From the NCBI GenBank assembly GCA_041687335.1, contig JAWLCE010000015.1, positions 1-64,000 of the forward strand: a DNA stretch of 64,000 nucleotides, written 5' to 3'. Made by a program: the position numbers and the translations under genes. The notes under the pieces were generated by a model. It saw nothing but the letters and a program-made list of their open reading frames with translations. It was not told the DNA's origin and made no database searches. Positions 47,204 to 56,348 of the stretch are shown here, in pieces (the stretch's first letter is position 1; each line of letters starts with the position of its first letter). Source of the DNA: JAJFUE01 sp041687335. Its GTDB lineage: Bacteria; Sumerlaeota; Sumerlaeia; MVZB01.

Positions 47204-48691
47204 TTAGATAATAAAGCGCTGCGGGACGGGGCTCTCCGGGAAGGCCTCGATGTCGGCAGAGGGTCCGACCAGCGCCGGGCGCGGCTTTTTGCGGCCACTT
47301 TTGATGAAGATCATCAGGAAGCGCTTCCAGAGGATCTTGAACTGGTTGAAACTTTTGATCTGACGCAGCAGTTGCAGGACGATACGCGGGCGCAGATAGA
47401 AGGCCAGGATCGCCCGCCGCTGCAGACGGTGGAGCTGTTCGGGGGGAATCGGGCTGAGCCCCTCGGTCATCTGGTAGGCGAGGAATTGCTCCCAGTCGAT
47501 GGGGCCGTCGAGCGTCTTCCGGTATTCCTCCCAGATCGGGGTGCCGGGCAGCGGGAAGAGGAACAGGAAATTGGCCTTATCAATCGGCAGCGAGCGGGCA
47601 AAACGGGCGGTGGACTCGATGTCCTCGACGGTCTCCTCGGGATGGCCCATGAGGAAGAAGCCCGTCAGGTGAATCTTCGAGTTCTGCTTGATCATCTTGA
47701 TCTGCTCGCGGGTCTGCTCGCAACTGAGGTGCTTGCGCATCACCTTGAGGATGCGGTCGCTGCCGGACTCGATGCCCAGGCCCATTGAATAAAAGCCGGT
47801 CTTCTCCATCATCTGGACGAGCTCGGGGGTGAGCGAGTCCAGCCGCACGCCGTTGGGCAGGGCGAAGGCCATGTCCAGGTCCAGCTCCTGCACCATCTCG
47901 CAAAATCCGGTCACGTGCTCCTTCTTCATTGTGAAGACTTCATCCTCGATGTGGAACTCGCGGACGCCATACTCGTGGTAGAGCAGCAGCAGTTCCTCGC
48001 GGATGTTTGAGATGGATCGCGTGCGGATGCGCTTGCCGGTGATGGTGTGGCCGGCGCAGAAGACGCAGGAGTAGGGGCAGCCGCGCGAGGTGAGGATCGG
48101 CGCGGTCGGGGTCTTCTTGACGAAATTGCCGTGCGGCGAGACCGGGTAGCTCGCGGGCGGCATCAGGTGCCAGGCCGGCATCTTGATGTCGTCCAGCTCG
48201 GGGACGGGGGCGCTGGGGTTCTGAATGATCTGGCCGTCGTGGCGCCAGAGCAGGCCCGAGATCGTCTTGAGCTTGTCGGGGTCGTCCAGGTCCTCGCGGC
48301 GCAGGCGGGTCATCTGGTCGATGCCGACCTCGGCCTCGCCGGCGATGGCAAAATCGACATTGGAGATATAGTGCATCGAGCCGACCGGATCGCCGCTGAT
48401 ATGGGCGCCGCCGACCATGACCAGAGTCTCGGGATTGACCTTCTTCAGAATCGCGGTGTGGCGATAGGCGGGGGGGACGTCGGGCGAGAGGCACTGGATG
48501 CCGACCAGGTCCCACTGCTCACGGCGCGCCAGCAGCTCAAAGCTATCCCAGGTCAGGTTCTCCTTGCAGGCATCCAGATACTGCACCTGATGGCCGTTCT
48601 GTTCGATGATCGTGGCCAGGTAGCCCAGCCCGAGGTAGGGCTGGAGCACGTAGACTTGATCCAGAATCGGCTTGAGCAGGAGTATCTTCAT
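47204..48691 (-). CDS. B12-binding-domain radical SAM protein
   Basis: This 495-residue protein has an N-terminal cobalamin-binding (Rossmann) domain (about 1-150, MKILLLKPILDQVYVLQPY, LGYLATIIEQNGHQVQYLDA). It is followed by a radical SAM barrel with the cluster motif SRGCPYSCVFCAGH (Cys205, Cys209, Cys212). FIEDEVF-like HIEDEVFTM and GIESGSDRILKVMRK are typical of the BchE/methylthiotransferase-like group. The cobalamin ligand DxHxxG is not obvious. The substrate is unknown, possibly a lipid or cofactor. It has a consensus-like promoter. Confidence 0.92.
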   Translation of the reverse strand: MKILLLKPILDQVYVLQPYLGLGYLATIIEQNGHQVQYLDACKENLTWDSFELLARREQWDLVGIQCLSPDVPPAYRHTAILKKVNPETLVMVGGAHISGDPVGSMHYISNVDFAIAGEAEVGIDQMTRLRREDLDDPDKLKTISGLLWRHDGQIIQNPSAPVPELDDIKMPAWHLMPPASYPVSPHGNFVKKTPTAPILTSRGCPYSCVFCAGHTITGKRIRTRSISNIREELLLLYHEYGVREFHIEDEVFTMKKEHVTGFCEMVQELDLDMAFALPNGVRLDSLTPELVQMMEKTGFYSMGLGIESGSDRILKVMRKHLSCEQTREQIKMIKQNSKIHLTGFFLMGHPEETVEDIESTARFARSLPIDKANFLFLFPLPGTPIWEEYRKTLDGPIDWEQFLAYQMTEGLSPIPPEQLHRLQRRAILAFYLRPRIVLQLLRQIKSFNQFKILWKRFLMIFIKSGRKKPRPALVGPSADIEAFPESPVPQRFII

Positions 48692-48780
48692 GTATCAAGG
48701 TCCCTGAGTGCCCCATCAGGGGCTTGCTGTTTCCATCCAGTGAAAGATTCCCATATGGCGACCGCCTCACCGGAGATTCA

Positions 48781-48809
48781 ACTTTATGGGCGGCACCACG
48801 GGATGTCAA
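48781..48809 (-). promoter_or_regulatory. Promoter of the radical SAM gene
   Basis: On the minus strand TTGACA (48809-48804), 17 bases, TAAAGT (48786-48781). The bases just upstream (48810-48910) are strongly AT-rich and could act as an UP element. No gene is visible in 48692-49008. Confidence 0.65.
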
Positions 48810-49008
48810 ATAATAATGTTAAATGCGACTTATACATCTTAATATTTAAAGGTTTTAGATGTGTTTATATTGGGAATAAGTGCCATTCTTGATTTCTAAT
48901 GTAATCTTATTTTTGGCTGGTCGGTCGGCGGGCGCAACCGTTCCCGATCGGTTTCCAGTCGTTTTTGCAGCGAGCGAAACCGGCGACGGCGGGTGGTCGG
49001 CGCGCGCG

Positions 49009-49683
49009 TTAATGCGAGCGCGTGGTTTTGTTGAGTCCCTCGCGCGCCAGCTCGGCGTTGCTGTAGCCGGCAGTGCGGATATGGTTCTCGTTGTAGCCGA
49101 GCGTCATCAGCTCGCGCACGGAAAAGCCGGAGGTACGCATCTCGCTGGCGGTGAAGCCGGCGTTCTTGAGTTCGGTGCCGCCGAACCAGGAGCGCAGCTC
49201 ACGCGGTTTAAAGTCGGCGCGGCGCAATTCGGCCGCGGTGCAGACCGACGCCAACTCGGCCAGGTTATAGCCCAACGCCACCAACTCCATGGCCGTCCGG
49301 CCGTGGCGCTTGAGCTGCTGGGCATGGTAGCCGTGGGCGGCCAGCTGACGGGCGTCCAGGCCGCGGGCCAGCAGAATCTCCAGCTCGGTCCAGTCGTCGC
49401 CGTGGGCATGCTGCGGCGCGGAGGGTTGCGGCGATTCATGCCGCACCGCCTCCCGATAGCCCAGTTCAGCCAGTGTCGGCCGTCCATAGCCCAACCGCTC
49501 CATGGCGTGGCTGGTATAGCCCAACATTTGCAGGTGGTGAGCGTTCAGGCCCCGGCTGAGCAGGCGCTGGGCTCCGTGCGTGACCCCTTGGATGACCAGC
49601 TCGTGGGCCTCAAAGATGCTCTTGAGCCCGAGCTGGTGGCAAATCGCCTCGCGGTGGGACAGTGAATCGGTTTGATTCGGCAT
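49009..49683 (-). CDS. Decapeptide-repeat protein of unknown function
   Basis: This 224-residue protein consists of degenerate 10-residue repeats of the form ELxxxGfsax. Clear examples near the end are ELKNAGFTAS, EMRTSGFSVR, ELMTLGYNEN and HIRTAGYSNA; earlier ones are LAELGYREAV and QLAAHGYHAQ. About 15-18 units run over almost the whole chain, with a short break near 86-98. The regular Leu and Gly/aromatic spacing suggests a helical solenoid used for protein binding. There is no signal peptide. GGGAG lies about 9 bases before ATG 49683. I recognise no named family. Confidence 0.75.
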   Translation of the reverse strand: MPNQTDSLSHREAICHQLGLKSIFEAHELVIQGVTHGAQRLLSRGLNAHHLQMLGYTSHAMERLGYGRPTLAELGYREAVRHESPQPSAPQHAHGDDWTELEILLARGLDARQLAAHGYHAQQLKRHGRTAMELVALGYNLAELASVCTAAELRRADFKPRELRSWFGGTELKNAGFTASEMRTSGFSVRELMTLGYNENHIRTAGYSNAELAREGLNKTTRSH

Positions 49684-49786
49684 CGCCGTCACTCCCGGGG
49701 GGCAGGGGGCTCCCCATTCGTATGATAGCCCTATACATCTGATTATAGGCCGCACGCGAGCGGATGACGTTTCAAATTCGTCGAAA

Positions 49787-50800
49787 TTATTTTTTCATGG
49801 GGTGGGTCAGCGGGATGATCGAAATGCGATCGGCATGGTCCTCGGGGCGCGGGTGATGGGCGAAATGACCTGGCCGGACCCGCAGCAGTGCCCCCAGGTG
49901 CAGGGCGATAAAGTACAGGGCGCGCAGATCGGGGAATTGATAGGAGACCGCCTCATCCTCCGAATCCAGATAAATGAAGCCGAACATTTCCTCGCTGGCG
50001 TGAATGGGCGAAGCGACAAAGGAATGCAGCGGCCGACCGCTGCGCTCGGCGAGGCGCTCAAAGCGCCGATCACGCCTGATGTCGGGGCAGCAAATGGCCT
50101 TCTCCTCGATCAGCACGTGCTGCAGGACAGCCTTGGCGACAATCATCGATGTGCTGTCGCCGGTGGAGGACAGGGCGCGGACCTTGAGTTGCTTCTTGGC
50201 GGCGTCGGTTTCCATGATCACGCCGCGGTGGCCACCCAGCATCGTGAGGGCGGCGTGCAGGGTGGCATCGAAGAGGGCGCGTGCGTCGGCGGCCTCGTTC
50301 ATCTGCTTGATGCCGCCGAGCAGCATCAGCGCGGTGTCGAGCGTGAAGTAGGTGGTTCGTTCGGGGTCGCTGAAGAGCGACTGCAGCGCGCGATTCATCT
50401 CGGCGGCCGTCTGGATGCAGGCGGCGCGGTCATTCTCGGGCTGGGCGGAATCCTGGCGCCGGCGGCTGAGCAGGAAGGTTCCGCGGCGCGAGAGGGCGCC
50501 GTGGAGATTGAATTCTTCGGGAGGTTCGAAGAAAATGATGGTCGAGCCCAGGATCATTTCGTCGCCCGGGCACAGCGTGGCTTCGGGGACGCGTTCCCCC
50601 CGCACGTAAACGCCGTTGCGGCTGTGTAGGTCGCGGATGATGCAGGCGTCCTCATGCTCGAAGATGATCGCATGGGAGCGGGAGACCTCGGGGTCGTGCA
50701 AGCTCAGCGAGTTGAAGGAATCGCGGCCGATGGTGATCTGGTGATCGAACCGGACCTGCAATGTGCCGGCGGTAGTGATGACCAGCAGCTTACGGCTCAT
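49787..50800 (-). CDS. FHA-GAF signalling protein
   Basis: This 337-residue soluble protein has an FHA domain (about 5-95) with the phosphothreonine-binding pattern ITIGRDSFNSLSL, EVSRSHAII and RDLHSRNGVYV. A GAF domain follows (about 150-300, ATLHAALTMLGGHRGVIM and GFIYLDSEDEAVSYQFP). FHA binds phosphothreonine partners of Ser/Thr kinases. GAF domains bind small ligands. The pair suits a phospho-dependent regulator, possibly of the type that precedes sigma-54 activators, though no output domain is present. ATG at 50800 or 50806. Confidence 0.87.
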   Translation of the reverse strand: MSRKLLVITTAGTLQVRFDHQITIGRDSFNSLSLHDPEVSRSHAIIFEHEDACIIRDLHSRNGVYVRGERVPEATLCPGDEMILGSTIIFFEPPEEFNLHGALSRRGTFLLSRRRQDSAQPENDRAACIQTAAEMNRALQSLFSDPERTTYFTLDTALMLLGGIKQMNEAADARALFDATLHAALTMLGGHRGVIMETDAAKKQLKVRALSSTGDSTSMIVAKAVLQHVLIEEKAICCPDIRRDRRFERLAERSGRPLHSFVASPIHASEEMFGFIYLDSEDEAVSYQFPDLRALYFIALHLGALLRVRPGHFAHHPRPEDHADRISIIPLTHPMKK

Positions 50801-50936
50801 TGCCATCCCCTCGCGGTTGCGGAATTTTTGATGCGCATATTTGTCGTTCGACCCGAATCTTTTATAGGACGTTACTCAGGCCTTGCCAACCAAAAAACCG
50901 GCCGGCGTGTACCGCGGTCACTAAAGGGAGCCAGCT

Positions 50937-51620
50937 GTGGAAGATTACAAGCGCGAATGCATCGAGTTCATGGTTGCGGCGGGGGCGCTGCGGTTTGGAG
51001 AGTTCGTAACCAAGAGCGGCCGGCCCAGCCCCTACTTCATCAACACAGGCAGCTTTGACAGCGGTGAGCGGATCGGTCGGTTGGGGGAGTTCTACGCCGC
51101 GGCGATTCAGGCGCGGCTGGAGGGGCGCTTTGATCTGCTTTATGGCCCGGCCTACAAGGGGATTCCGCTGGCGGTGGCGACGGCGGTGGCACTGGCGCGG
51201 CGGGGGGTGGACGTGCCGTTCGCCTTCAATCGCAAGGAGGCCAAGGACCACGGCGAAGGCGGGGGACTGGTGGGGCGGGCGCCGCGCGAGGGCGACCGCA
51301 TTCTGATCATCGAGGACGTGACGACGGCCGGCACATCGGTGCGTGAGTCGGCGGCCTTGCTCGCGGCGGCGGCCCATGTGCGGCTGGCGGGGCTGGCGGT
51401 GCTGGTGGACCGTCAGGAGCGTGGTCCGGGCGGGCGCGGGGCGCTGGCCGAGCTGCGTGAGGAATTTAGCCTTGAGACGCTGGCGATCGTCACGATCGAT
51501 GAGATCGCCGAGCACCTGCACAACCGCACCGTCGGCGGGCGCGTGGTGATCGATGACGCGATGCTGGCGCGCATCCGCGACCACCGCGCCCGCTATGGGA
51601 CGCCGGTCAGCGCCGGCTGA
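50937..51620 (+). CDS. pyrE: Orotate phosphoribosyltransferase
   Basis: This 227-residue enzyme makes OMP from orotate and PRPP. The chain holds SGRPSPYFINTG near the start, LLYGPAYKGIPLAVA, FNRKEAKDHGEGG and the PRPP-binding IIEDVTTAGTSVRE. The start is GTG at 50937 with AAGGGAG about 7 bases upstream. Its stop lies inside the convergent neighbour: the coding ends overlap by 14 bases. Confidence 0.96.
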   Translation: MEDYKRECIEFMVAAGALRFGEFVTKSGRPSPYFINTGSFDSGERIGRLGEFYAAAIQARLEGRFDLLYGPAYKGIPLAVATAVALARRGVDVPFAFNRKEAKDHGEGGGLVGRAPREGDRILIIEDVTTAGTSVRESAALLAAAAHVRLAGLAVLVDRQERGPGGRGALAELREEFSLETLAIVTIDEIAEHLHNRTVGGRVVIDDAMLARIRDHRARYGTPVSAG

Positions 51621-54543
51621 TCTCCATGCCGGCCAGTTCCTCGGCCGAATAAAGGGTCAGCAGCCCATTGTTGTCGCAGACGTAGAGCGTGCCGTCGGGG
51701 CGCATTGCCAGCGCCTCGCGATGACTGCCGGGCAGCAGCCAGCGTCGGCCGATTCCCCCCTCGGGATTGATCTCGAACAGCAGGCCCTCCTGGTCGCTGA
51801 AGGCCAGAAGCGTGCGCCGATCGGCTGCCAGGGCCATCTCGGTCAGGTCGGGCATCGCCAGCAGCCGCATGCCGAGCGCGCGGGCCTGGGCGACGTCCCC
51901 GGTTGCCTGCGGGTCAAGTTCCAGTTCCATCAGGAGCGGAGGCTGGGATTCATTGACGCCAAAGAGCCGGCCGGCGGCCCCGTCGGGCAGCAGGCAGAGA
52001 CCCTCGATATCGATCTGGCGCGGATGGGGGCCAGGCACCAGGCCCAGTTCCAGCCGATGGCGACGTAGCGGTTCCAGCGTCGCCACGCTGACCTCGACCA
52101 GTTGGTTGGTGGTCCCATCCGAAATGATCAGTCGCTCGCCGTCGGCGCTGATGGTAATCCCCTCAAGATCGCCACCCAGCCGCGTCTGGCGCAACAGACG
52201 CCCGGCCGGGTCTATCTCGGCCAGGTTGCCCCGTTCCCCGACCATGAACAGGCTTTGGCGGCCCGAGTGCCAGACCAGACCCGCCGGCTCGGCCATGGGG
52301 GCGACCAGCAGCGGGCGCGCGCCGGCCTCGGGCCGATTGGTCAGCAGCAGGTATTCACGATTTCGGAAATCAGCGGATTCGGAAATGAAGAGCGGCGTGT
52401 CGCCCATGGTCGCCAACCGGCGCAGGTCCTGCGCGCGCACCAGCAGCGAAACCGGCTCGGGACCTGCCATACGTTCATGGAGGGCATCCAGGTCGGTCCG
52501 GGTCTTGGTGCTCAGGCTGTAGGGCGCAGCCAGATAATACAGGAAACGCAGGTCGTCCGCATCGACCAGAATCAGTTCCTCCCTGGGGTCCAGTTCGCGA
52601 TGGATCAGTTGGATGAATGGCACGGGTGAACGGCGTTCGTCGATCAGCCAGGCGCCGATGGCTGAATAGATGACCAGCGCCAGCAGCAGCGTAGCCATCG
52701 CGCCGAGCAGCTTGCGGCCCCGGCGGCCGCCCAACAGGCGACCGGCAAAGGCGCGCTCATCATCGGAGGGCTCAACGATTTCGTCGGGCGCCAGCAGGCA
52801 GAGGCGCCGCCAGAGCGCATCCCCGATCAGCACGGCCGCCCACGGCAACAGTGCCAGCAGCCAGCGCTCCTCATTTTCTCCAACCAGGCTCAAGAGGCCC
52901 AGCGTCATGAGGACGGCGGCGGCGCAGAAGCGATAGAAGGCAGACAAGGCGGAGGAGGCGGCGCGACCCCGCGGGCGGCGCCAGTGATGCCAGGCCACCA
53001 GCGGCAGCAGCAGCGTCCAAGGCATCAGTGCCAGCGGCAGCTCGAGCAGATAAAAATATATCTTGTCGTCGGCCAGCAGCAGCTCGAGCGGGTGACCGAG
53101 GCCGACCTGCCAGGCCATTGCGGTGCCGTGGGTCCAAGCCACCAGCCCGAGCCAGCCCAGCCAAGGGCCGGCGGCCAAGACCAGTCCGGCGAGGGGGCGC
53201 GTCCGGCGCAGGCGTCCCCAGGCACCGGCGATGCCAAATTCCCAGATGGCATAGCTCATCACGACGGCTATGGAAAGCGCCAGCCAACCGGCTCCCCCCG
53301 CCAGCACGGCCGCCGCCAGTCCGCCCCAGGCAAACCACCAGCGCCGCCGCCGCCCTGATTCCCAGAGCATGCCGAACAGGCTGCCCCAGGCCACCACCAT
53401 GGCCCAGAGCACGATCATGTGACTGCCGGCGGTGGCGGCCTGATCCCAGAATTCGTGGCTGGTGCCGAGCACAATCATGCCCACCAGCGCCGACCAGCGG
53501 CCGAGTCGGCGGCGGGCAGCATGGTAGGTCGCACCGAGTGCGCCAAGCGCAGCAAGCACGCCGACCAGTCGAATGGCCGCCTCGCTGGTGCCGCTGCTGG
53601 GGATCGAGGCCAGTGCCATCGGCAGGAAGGCAAGCGGAGGATGGAGGGCTGTCTGGCCGGGGGCAATCGACGGCAGGATCCAATCCCCGGTCAGGACCGC
53701 GCGCGTGCCAAGCCCCCAATAGGCCTCATCCTGGGTCCAGAAGGTGCGGCTCAGGTTGATGCAGTAGAGCAGCGCCAGCGCCAGCAGCACGGCCGCCGTC
53801 AGCCGCAATCGGCGCGGCCGGCGCGGCTTCAGGGTATCGGCGCCGGTGTGGTCGCGCAGGGCGGGATCAGCCTGGGGCTTCTCGGCAAGCACGAAAATGC
53901 GATCGGAGAATTCGCCGACCGGCTCCAGCCGGAGCGGGACCAGCCCGGCCGCGCGCAGTTCCTCGAGAATCTGCCGCTGACTGCAGGCATCCTGTCGCAG
54001 ATGGCGTTTATCACCCGCGTTCTCCTCGGAGCGGCGCACCAGCGTGATCTGGCCGCGCAGCGTCTCGGTGGTCTTGTATTGCACCAAGACATAACGGCGG
54101 GTGGCAGCCGCCAGCGACTGCAGCAGCTCCACGCGCCGCTCGGCATCGAAATAATAAATGAAGCGCACCGAGGCGACCAGGTCGGGCTGCTCGGACAGGC
54201 TCGGCTTCAGGTTGAAGGCGTCGGCATGGCCAACCTCGCCCTCCAGCCCCTCGCGCTGGTGGGTCTGGGTCGCCGCGGCGACCATCTGTTCGGAGATGTC
54301 GTAGCCCAGCACGCGCCAGTCGCGCGAGCGCCAGTAGGGGAAGAGCCGACCCGGTCCGGCAGGGACGTCGCAGATGGTGCGCACGCCGCTGGCGGGGGCC
54401 AGCACGCGGTCCAGCGCGCGCCGTTCGGAACTGGTCTTGAGGCGACCCAGCAGGGAGCGGCTCTCGCGCAGGCGCATGTATTTTTCAGGATCGCGGAACG
54501 CTGGATACTTGGGTTCGGTATCAATTGGGGGAATATCGGACAT
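51607..54543 (-). CDS. Three-part fusion: SAM methyltransferase, GT-C glycosyltransferase and SdiA-regulated-type propeller
   Basis: This is one continuous 978-residue frame with three modules. Residues 1-225 are a class I methyltransferase (TICDVPAGPGRLFPYW, LGYDISEQMVAAAT). Residues about 243-670 form a membrane GT-C enzyme with about twelve helices and the acidic loop FWTQDEAYWGLG, resembling PMT/ArnT. Residues about 735-978 form a beta-propeller like SdiA-regulated/esterase-like proteins (DLEGITISADGERLIISD, DIEGLCLLPDG, REALAMRPDGTLYVCDN). Topology puts the methyltransferase inside and the propeller probably outside. It may modify a lipid-linked sugar and then act on the cell surface. 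No frameshift is visible. Confidence 0.85.
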   Translation of the reverse strand: MSDIPPIDTEPKYPAFRDPEKYMRLRESRSLLGRLKTSSERRALDRVLAPASGVRTICDVPAGPGRLFPYWRSRDWRVLGYDISEQMVAAATQTHQREGLEGEVGHADAFNLKPSLSEQPDLVASVRFIYYFDAERRVELLQSLAAATRRYVLVQYKTTETLRGQITLVRRSEENAGDKRHLRQDACSQRQILEELRAAGLVPLRLEPVGEFSDRIFVLAEKPQADPALRDHTGADTLKPRRPRRLRLTAAVLLALALLYCINLSRTFWTQDEAYWGLGTRAVLTGDWILPSIAPGQTALHPPLAFLPMALASIPSSGTSEAAIRLVGVLAALGALGATYHAARRRLGRWSALVGMIVLGTSHEFWDQAATAGSHMIVLWAMVVAWGSLFGMLWESGRRRRWWFAWGGLAAAVLAGGAGWLALSIAVVMSYAIWEFGIAGAWGRLRRTRPLAGLVLAAGPWLGWLGLVAWTHGTAMAWQVGLGHPLELLLADDKIYFYLLELPLALMPWTLLLPLVAWHHWRRPRGRAASSALSAFYRFCAAAVLMTLGLLSLVGENEERWLLALLPWAAVLIGDALWRRLCLLAPDEIVEPSDDERAFAGRLLGGRRGRKLLGAMATLLLALVIYSAIGAWLIDERRSPVPFIQLIHRELDPREELILVDADDLRFLYYLAAPYSLSTKTRTDLDALHERMAGPEPVSLLVRAQDLRRLATMGDTPLFISESADFRNREYLLLTNRPEAGARPLLVAPMAEPAGLVWHSGRQSLFMVGERGNLAEIDPAGRLLRQTRLGGDLEGITISADGERLIISDGTTNQLVEVSVATLEPLRRHRLELGLVPGPHPRQIDIEGLCLLPDGAAGRLFGVNESQPPLLMELELDPQATGDVAQARALGMRLLAMPDLTEMALAADRRTLLAFSDQEGLLFEINPEGGIGRRWLLPGSHREALAMRPDGTLYVCDNNGLLTLYSAEELAGMEISRR

Positions 54544-54636
54544 GGGGCCCTCCGGAGGTACAACCGGTTCCAGTTATAACCGATTGCCCGGGGCCAGTGC
54601 CATAGCGATTCGGCAGGGGCCGTGTCTCGTGTCAGG

Positions 54637-54700
54637 TAGGTTAGGTCGGCTCTTCGAGCCGACACTGGAGGCCATGTCGGGTCAAAGACCCGACCTGCCA
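54637..54700. repeat. Two-hairpin dispersed element, copy 4
   Basis: GTCGGCTC-TTC-GAGCCGAC, then ACTGGAGGCC, then GTCGGGTC-AAA-GACCCGAC. It ends about 3 bases from the SGNH hydrolase stop and is nearly identical to the copy at 26997-27062. Confidence 0.85.
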
Positions 54701-54702
54701 CT

Positions 54703-56307
54703 TCATTCCTTGAAATCGAGTGGATAGAGGCCGATGCCGAGCATGCGGCCGTCGCCGGGCCAAAAGGCGCGGTTGAGCTCAACCGTCAGCTCGAGCCGGC
54801 CCGAAAGCCCATCCAGGTCCAGCTCCTGGCTGAAGTAGCCGCCGTCCTGATGGGTGAACTGCCAGCGCCGGCCGCTCAGGGTCTGGCTGAAGGAGCCGGT
54901 ATCGGCGGGAGGTTCCGCCATTGCCTCGCGCACGGTGAAGGTCAGCTCCAGGGGCTTTTCGATCAGCTCGGGATGCGCCACATGGTAGCGCAGCACCAGG
55001 CGGCGGCCGAGCGGCTCGAACTGCATCCGGGCCCAGTCGCGGGTCCAGTTGACGATGGTCCCGCCCCAGTCCTCCGGTTGATGCAGTCCGCGGCCGGTGA
55101 TGCGGCGCAGGATCGTATTGCCGGCGGGCGGGTTGTCGGCGTAGGGGTGGTCGGGGCCGAGCCGGCGGCTGGCCAGGTCGCGCGCCAGCGTCGGCAGCGC
55201 GGCCTGGGCCATCAACGCGTGGCCAAGCGCGTTCGGATGATAATCCTCGCGGCTGATGGTCAGGTCCCAGTATTTCAGGTCATGGGTCACGGCGTGGCGC
55301 TGCATGAGCGGGAGGATCTCGATCGTCTCGATGCCCAGGCGATTGAAGACCCGGCGGACCGTCGGCAGATGGGCGTCATCGAACGTCAGGGCATGGTCAT
55401 GGTTGACACAAATCGGCGGCATCAACACCCAAAGCGGGATGCCCTCGCGGCGGCAGGCCTCGGCGACCTCGCGGTAGGCGCGGCGGACCTGATCCCAGCC
55501 GAACATGTCGGGCCGGCGCCGGCGCAGCGCCTCGCCATTGAAGCGCTCGACAATCTGTTCGCGATACTGGAAGCCACGGCTGACCAGCTCGGGCAGCAGG
55601 CCGAGATGAAGCTGCCGGCCCAGGAGGAATTCGGGCTCGATGGCATAGATGAACAGGTCCAGGTCGTTGATGTCGAACTGCATCAGGACCGCATCGGGCT
55701 TGAGGGCGAGGCCGTCCGTGAGGAAGACTGCCGCCTCCTGGGCTGAATTGTAGGTCGGCACCGACAGGTTGATTGCCTCGACGCGCGTGGCGTCGCCGAC
55801 CATCGCCTGCAGGTCGCGCTCAAGCAAATCCAGCACGCTGTCATGCTGATCGATCTGCCAGCCGAACATCGTCGAGTCGCCCACGCCCAGCAGCCGAAAG
55901 GTGCCGGGCGGCTTCTCGATTGTGGTTTCCCGGCCGCGCCAGCCATGGCTGTTGATGCTGAGCGGGCGGCCGAAGACGCCGCGGGTGTTGGGGATGAGCC
56001 GGTAGAGGATTTGTGGGTCCTCCACGCGGTAGAGGATCTGGCCCAGTTGGAGGAGTGCTTCGGGATCGGCGGGCGGATCGGCCGGGGTGTCGCGGATCAT
56101 CGAACGCAGGCTGACGGCGAGCGTGAGCCGGATCGTCAGCTCGCCCAGCACGAGTGCCAGCAGCAGGCCCAGGCCTATGACCGCCAGCCGCATCGTCCAC
56201 GGCCGTCGGCGATGGCGCGGCCGGGCCGGGGTGGGCGAGGGTCGGCAGGTGCTGGCGGGCAAGGGGAGCTCCTCGGGGCGGATTGCGGCCGAAAGACCAG
56301 TGGTCAT
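54703..56307 (-). CDS. SGNH/GDSL-family hydrolase, membrane-anchored
   Basis: This 534-residue protein has a Pro/Arg-rich start, a transmembrane helix (about 39-60) and an SGNH fold. The nucleophile block is GVGDSTMFGW (Ser145) and the late catalytic pair lies in EDYHPNALGH (Asp355, His357). A beta-type C-terminal region (about 400-534) lacks a recognised family. SGNH enzymes deacylate sugars or lipids; an outer-face role such as polysaccharide O-acetyl metabolism fits but is inferred. The start at 56307 is uncertain; ATG 56193 would begin at the helix. Confidence 0.85.
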   Translation of the reverse strand: MTTGLSAAIRPEELPLPASTCRPSPTPARPRHRRRPWTMRLAVIGLGLLLALVLGELTIRLTLAVSLRSMIRDTPADPPADPEALLQLGQILYRVEDPQILYRLIPNTRGVFGRPLSINSHGWRGRETTIEKPPGTFRLLGVGDSTMFGWQIDQHDSVLDLLERDLQAMVGDATRVEAINLSVPTYNSAQEAAVFLTDGLALKPDAVLMQFDINDLDLFIYAIEPEFLLGRQLHLGLLPELVSRGFQYREQIVERFNGEALRRRRPDMFGWDQVRRAYREVAEACRREGIPLWVLMPPICVNHDHALTFDDAHLPTVRRVFNRLGIETIEILPLMQRHAVTHDLKYWDLTISREDYHPNALGHALMAQAALPTLARDLASRRLGPDHPYADNPPAGNTILRRITGRGLHQPEDWGGTIVNWTRDWARMQFEPLGRRLVLRYHVAHPELIEKPLELTFTVREAMAEPPADTGSFSQTLSGRRWQFTHQDGGYFSQELDLDGLSGRLELTVELNRAFWPGDGRMLGIGLYPLDFKE

Positions 56308-56348
56308 TCATAGCGCAATGCGTTCGGGGGGTCCAATGAATCAGGCGT

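Noticed and set aside
48692..49008. Short gene in the AT-rich gap
   Set aside because: Only short frames with no ribosome site; the sequence reads better as a promoter region.
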